40,359 bases of DNA from NCBI GenBank assembly GCA_023245995.1, contig JAHFJH010000008.1:1-40359 (forward strand). Direction: 5' to 3'. The position numbers were made by a program, and so were the translations under genes. Within the stretch, counting starts at the first letter, position 1. Every line of letters begins with the position of its first letter. Origin of the DNA: Candidatus Doudnabacteria bacterium (GTDB taxonomy: Bacteria > Patescibacteriota > Doudnabacteria > UBA920). Below the pieces are notes generated by a model that was not told the origin of the DNA, did not search any database, and was given only the letters and a program-made list of their open reading frames with translations. This document shows positions 37,846-40,359 of this stretch, piece after piece.

Positions 37846-40359
37846 CTAGGCTACAACCGGAATTGCTGAGTTAGATTTAGTTATGGAAAAACTAACTTTA
37901 TTATTTTGAATAGTTGCGGTTATGAGGCTACCCGGTTTAACAGGTCTTTCTATAAGCTTACCGGCGAGTGGGTCTTCAATAAGCATTTCTATATTTTTTC
38001 GAATAAATCTTGCACCTTGTAGTGGGTCAAAACTTTTTTCTGCTATAAATTTTGCCAACTGCACAGTGGGTTTAAAGCTAATTTGTTGTCCTTGGAGTCT
38101 GTCGGCGAGTATTCGTAAATGTAGCAGAGAGATTTTTTTTAGTTCGGCTTGGCCCAGTGGTCGGAATACAATAATTTTGTCTATTCGGTTTACAAATTCC
38201 GGTTTAAACGACTGCTTAATTTGTTCTAACACACCTTCTTTAATTTTGTCATATTCAGCGTTCAGCTCTACTTCTTTTGGCGTGTGCTTGTCTCCTATAT
38301 TTCGTTCAGCAAAACCAATTTTAGCAGCTTCACGGGTTAGTTCCTGCATGCCTAGGTTGGAGGTCATTATAATTATTGTGTTACGGAAGCTAACCGATTT
38401 GCCTTGTGCGTCTGTAAGTGTGCCGTCTTCAAGAATTTGTAACAAAATGTTAAATACATCTGGGTTTGCTTTTTCTATTTCGTCAAACAAAACTACTGAA
38501 TATGGCTTTCTGCGAACGGCCTCTGTGAGTTTACCGCCTTCCTCATAACCAACGTAACCGGCTGGTGCTCCTATAAGGCGAGCTACGTTGTGTCGCTCCA
38601 TGAACTCCGACATGTCTACTCGAATAAGCGCATCTTCATCTTCGAAAATTTCTTTGGCTATAACTTTGGCCGTTTCAGTCTTTCCAACACCCGTAGGGCC
38701 TAAGAAAATAAATGATCCTAGTGGCCGCTTTGGGTCGTGCAAACCCGCGCGGGACCTACGAATAGCTTTCGCTACTTCGGAAATGGCTTCGTCTTGGCCA
38801 ATTATATGGGTTTGTAAAATTTCTTCTAAACGAGCAAGTTTTCCAATTTCCGTTCTAGTAAGCCGGTCTAGCGGAATTTTAGTCATCATGGAAACCGTGT
38901 GGGCTATGTCTTCGGCGGTAATTTTCCGGGTTTCTTTGACTGTTTCATTTTTAAGCTCGGTTTCCAAAATATTTTTTTGGCTTAGCAAAAGTTGCTCTTG
39001 CAAACGTAAATGTTCGGCTGTGGCAAAGTCGCCTTGCCAGACTGCTTTGTTTTTTTCAGTTTCCAAGTTTTGCAAGTCGTCTTCTATTTTTTTCTTTTGC
39101 CGTAAGGACTTGGAAGACTCGGTCAGGCTACGTAAAAACGCTGCGGTTTCGTCCACTAAGTCTACTGCTTTGTCGGGCAAGAAGTGGTCTTGTATGTAAC
39201 GGCTGGAAAGTTCCACGGCAGCTTTTATGGCTTCGTCGGTAATGGTTATTTTGTGATGTTGTTCATAGTTAGCGCGCAGGCCTTTTAAAATGTCCACTGC
39301 TTCGCTTTGGCTGGGTTCTTCCACCAGAATGGACTGAAATCTACGTTCTAGTGCAGCGTCGTGCTCTATGTGTTTTTTATATTCCGCTAGGGTGGTTGCG
39401 CCCACAACACGAATTTCACCTCTAGCAAGTGCTGGCTTTAAAATATTGGCTGCATCTAAACTGCCCGTAGCGCTACCTGCGCCCACCATGGTGTGCAGTT
39501 CGTCTATAAATAGCACGATGTTCGGGTCGGCTTTTACTTCGTCTATTATTTGCTTTAATCGGTTTTCAAATTCACCACGGAACATGGAACCTGCAACCAC
39601 AAGCGCTAAATCTAGAGATAGTATGCGTTTGTCCAACAAAATATCTGGGACCTCGCGTTTGGCTATGGCCAAAGCCAGACCTTCCACAATAGCTGTTTTG
39701 CCCACACCGGCTTCGCCAATTAGCACCGGATTATTTTTTGTACGTCTAGACAAAATAGAAGTCATGCGAGCTATTTCCGCTTTTCTACCAATTACAGGAT
39801 CTACTTTGCCTTCACTTGCTTTTTTAGTTAAGTCGGTGGTGAAGTATTCTAGTGCACTATGGTTGCCTTGTGCGCCTTGCGGTGCATTTGGTTGCGGTTG
39901 TAGGGGAGTAGTGCGATCGTCTTGGGTGCTATTTTCCGGAAATTTTGAAATGTTTTCAAAAACTGAAAGCAAATTATGTTCAAGATCATGGCTGTCTACG
40001 CCAAGCTTGCTTAAAATAACTTTTGCTCTATTACCTTGCATGGAAATAAGTCCGTACAAAAAATGTTCTGTGCCTATAAACTGGTAACCAAACTGGCTCG
40101 CTGCAATAGCAGAACGCTCAATGGCAGTTCTAAGGTTTTCGGAGAGTACGGGTTTCCAATGGTCTACTTTATGGTTGGCGTTGACTTGGTCTATTTCAGG
40201 CTTTAATCGGTCGGTGGAAAGTTGTGCGCGTGCTAAAATTTCTGCTGCAAAAGAATTTTTCTCCGCAACTATGCCATATAGTAAATGCTCTGTGCCAATG
40301 TGGTCGCACTTTAGTTCTTCAGAAATTAGTTGTGCTGAAATAAGAGCATTTTTTGCTCT
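37846..40359 (-). CDS. clpC: ClpC-type AAA+ protease ATPase, 5' end cut by the window
   Basis: ClpC unfolds proteins with ATP and feeds them to the ClpP peptidase, or acts in disaggregation. The ORF track starts at 40059, but the frame is open to the window end (837 visible residues), and only about 10-20 N-terminal residues are missing. The visible N-domain has both repeats (IGTEHLLYGI and IGTEHFLYGL). AAA1 has Walker A GEAGVGKT (about 215-222) and VLFIDELHTM. A coiled-coil middle region with a UVR-like stretch (AEHLRLQEQLLLSQ) follows. AAA2 has GPTGVGKTE, VVLFDEIEKA and IIMTSNLG. Most residues match ClpC rather than ClpB, because the middle region is short. The ClpP-binding loop was not located with certainty. 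Confidence 0.93.
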   Translation of the reverse strand, partial: RAKNALISAQLISEELKCDHIGTEHLLYGIVAEKNSFAAEILARAQLSTDRLKPEIDQVNANHKVDHWKPVLSENLRTAIERSAIAASQFGYQFIGTEHFLYGLISMQGNRAKVILSKLGVDSHDLEHNLLSVFENISKFPENSTQDDRTTPLQPQPNAPQGAQGNHSALEYFTTDLTKKASEGKVDPVIGRKAEIARMTSILSRRTKNNPVLIGEAGVGKTAIVEGLALAIAKREVPDILLDKRILSLDLALVVAGSMFRGEFENRLKQIIDEVKADPNIVLFIDELHTMVGAGSATGSLDAANILKPALARGEIRVVGATTLAEYKKHIEHDAALERRFQSILVEEPSQSEAVDILKGLRANYEQHHKITITDEAIKAAVELSSRYIQDHFLPDKAVDLVDETAAFLRSLTESSKSLRQKKKIEDDLQNLETEKNKAVWQGDFATAEHLRLQEQLLLSQKNILETELKNETVKETRKITAEDIAHTVSMMTKIPLDRLTRTEIGKLARLEEILQTHIIGQDEAISEVAKAIRRSRAGLHDPKRPLGSFIFLGPTGVGKTETAKVIAKEIFEDEDALIRVDMSEFMERHNVARLIGAPAGYVGYEEGGKLTEAVRRKPYSVVLFDEIEKANPDVFNILLQILEDGTLTDAQGKSVSFRNTIIIMTSNLGMQELTREAAKIGFAERNIGDKHTPKEVELNAEYDKIKEGVLEQIKQSFKPEFVNRIDKIIVFRPLGQAELKKISLLHLRILADRLQGQQISFKPTVQLAKFIAEKSFDPLQGARFIRKNIEMLIEDPLAGKLIERPVKPGSLITATIQNNKVSFSITKSNSAIPVVA

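Overview
This window looks like chromosomal DNA of a Candidate Phyla Radiation (Patescibacteria) bacterium. That is an inference from gene content and style. It carries a PrgI / TraC-like / VirB4 type IV secretion-like locus with a very large polytopic membrane protein. It also carries several DUF11-type surface proteins, a DUF5667 anti-sigma-like protein behind an ECF sigma factor, a LysM-CHAP protein and a ComF homologue, and most starts lack a Shine-Dalgarno sequence. The genetic code looks standard: TAA, TAG and TGA all end genes and TGA is not read through. I cannot name the lineage below CPR.

Layout. 1-4732 (+): a surface protein cut by the left edge (PKD-like and DUF11 repeats), recO, a second DUF11 membrane protein and an ACT-domain protein. 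4833-5879 (-): a LysM/CHAP wall hydrolase, then a 669-bp gene-poor gap. 6549-9768 (+): a UvrD/PcrA helicase and rsmA. 9836-12435 (+): a small lipoprotein and a secreted protein with three cysteine-rich repeats joined by Gly/Ser linkers. 12642-26248 (+): the T4SS-like locus: a bitopic protein, a 1152-aa polytopic protein, two unknown soluble proteins, PrgI, a TraC-like protein, the VirB4 ATPase, a protein with 12-residue repeats, and a TolB-like propeller. 26429-29920: radA (+) facing recG (-). 29967-33899: tRNA-Arg(CCG), a small membrane protein, tRNA-Ser(TGA), a D-Ala-D-Ala ligase, an ECF sigma/anti-sigma pair and tRNA-Ser(GCT). 33995-36355 (+): a peptidase E-like enzyme, a frameshifted cytochrome b5-like gene, a YdjM-like membrane hydrolase and a DNPH1-like nucleotide hydrolase. 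36396-40359 (-): an unknown gene of unusual composition, comF broken by an in-frame TAG, and clpC cut by the right edge.

Working together. VirB4, the TraC-like protein, PrgI and the polytopic protein form the recognisable core of an export or uptake machine. The flanking proteins are candidate lineage-specific parts, and no coupling ATPase, relaxase or prepilin peptidase is seen here. RecO, RecG, RadA, UvrD and ComF are recombination and repair functions that would suit DNA uptake. The cysteine-rich and DUF11 proteins are likely exported surface material.

The most unusual signals are not genes. Degenerate 7-nt periodic tracts lie inside the helicase gene and between recO and its neighbour. 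Degenerate 8-nt periodic tracts lie in inverted arms after prgI and between radA and recG. Several promoters share an extended -10 form, including a back-to-back pair within one palindrome that predicts a leaderless mRNA. I used no tools, so functional names rest on motif recognition by eye.
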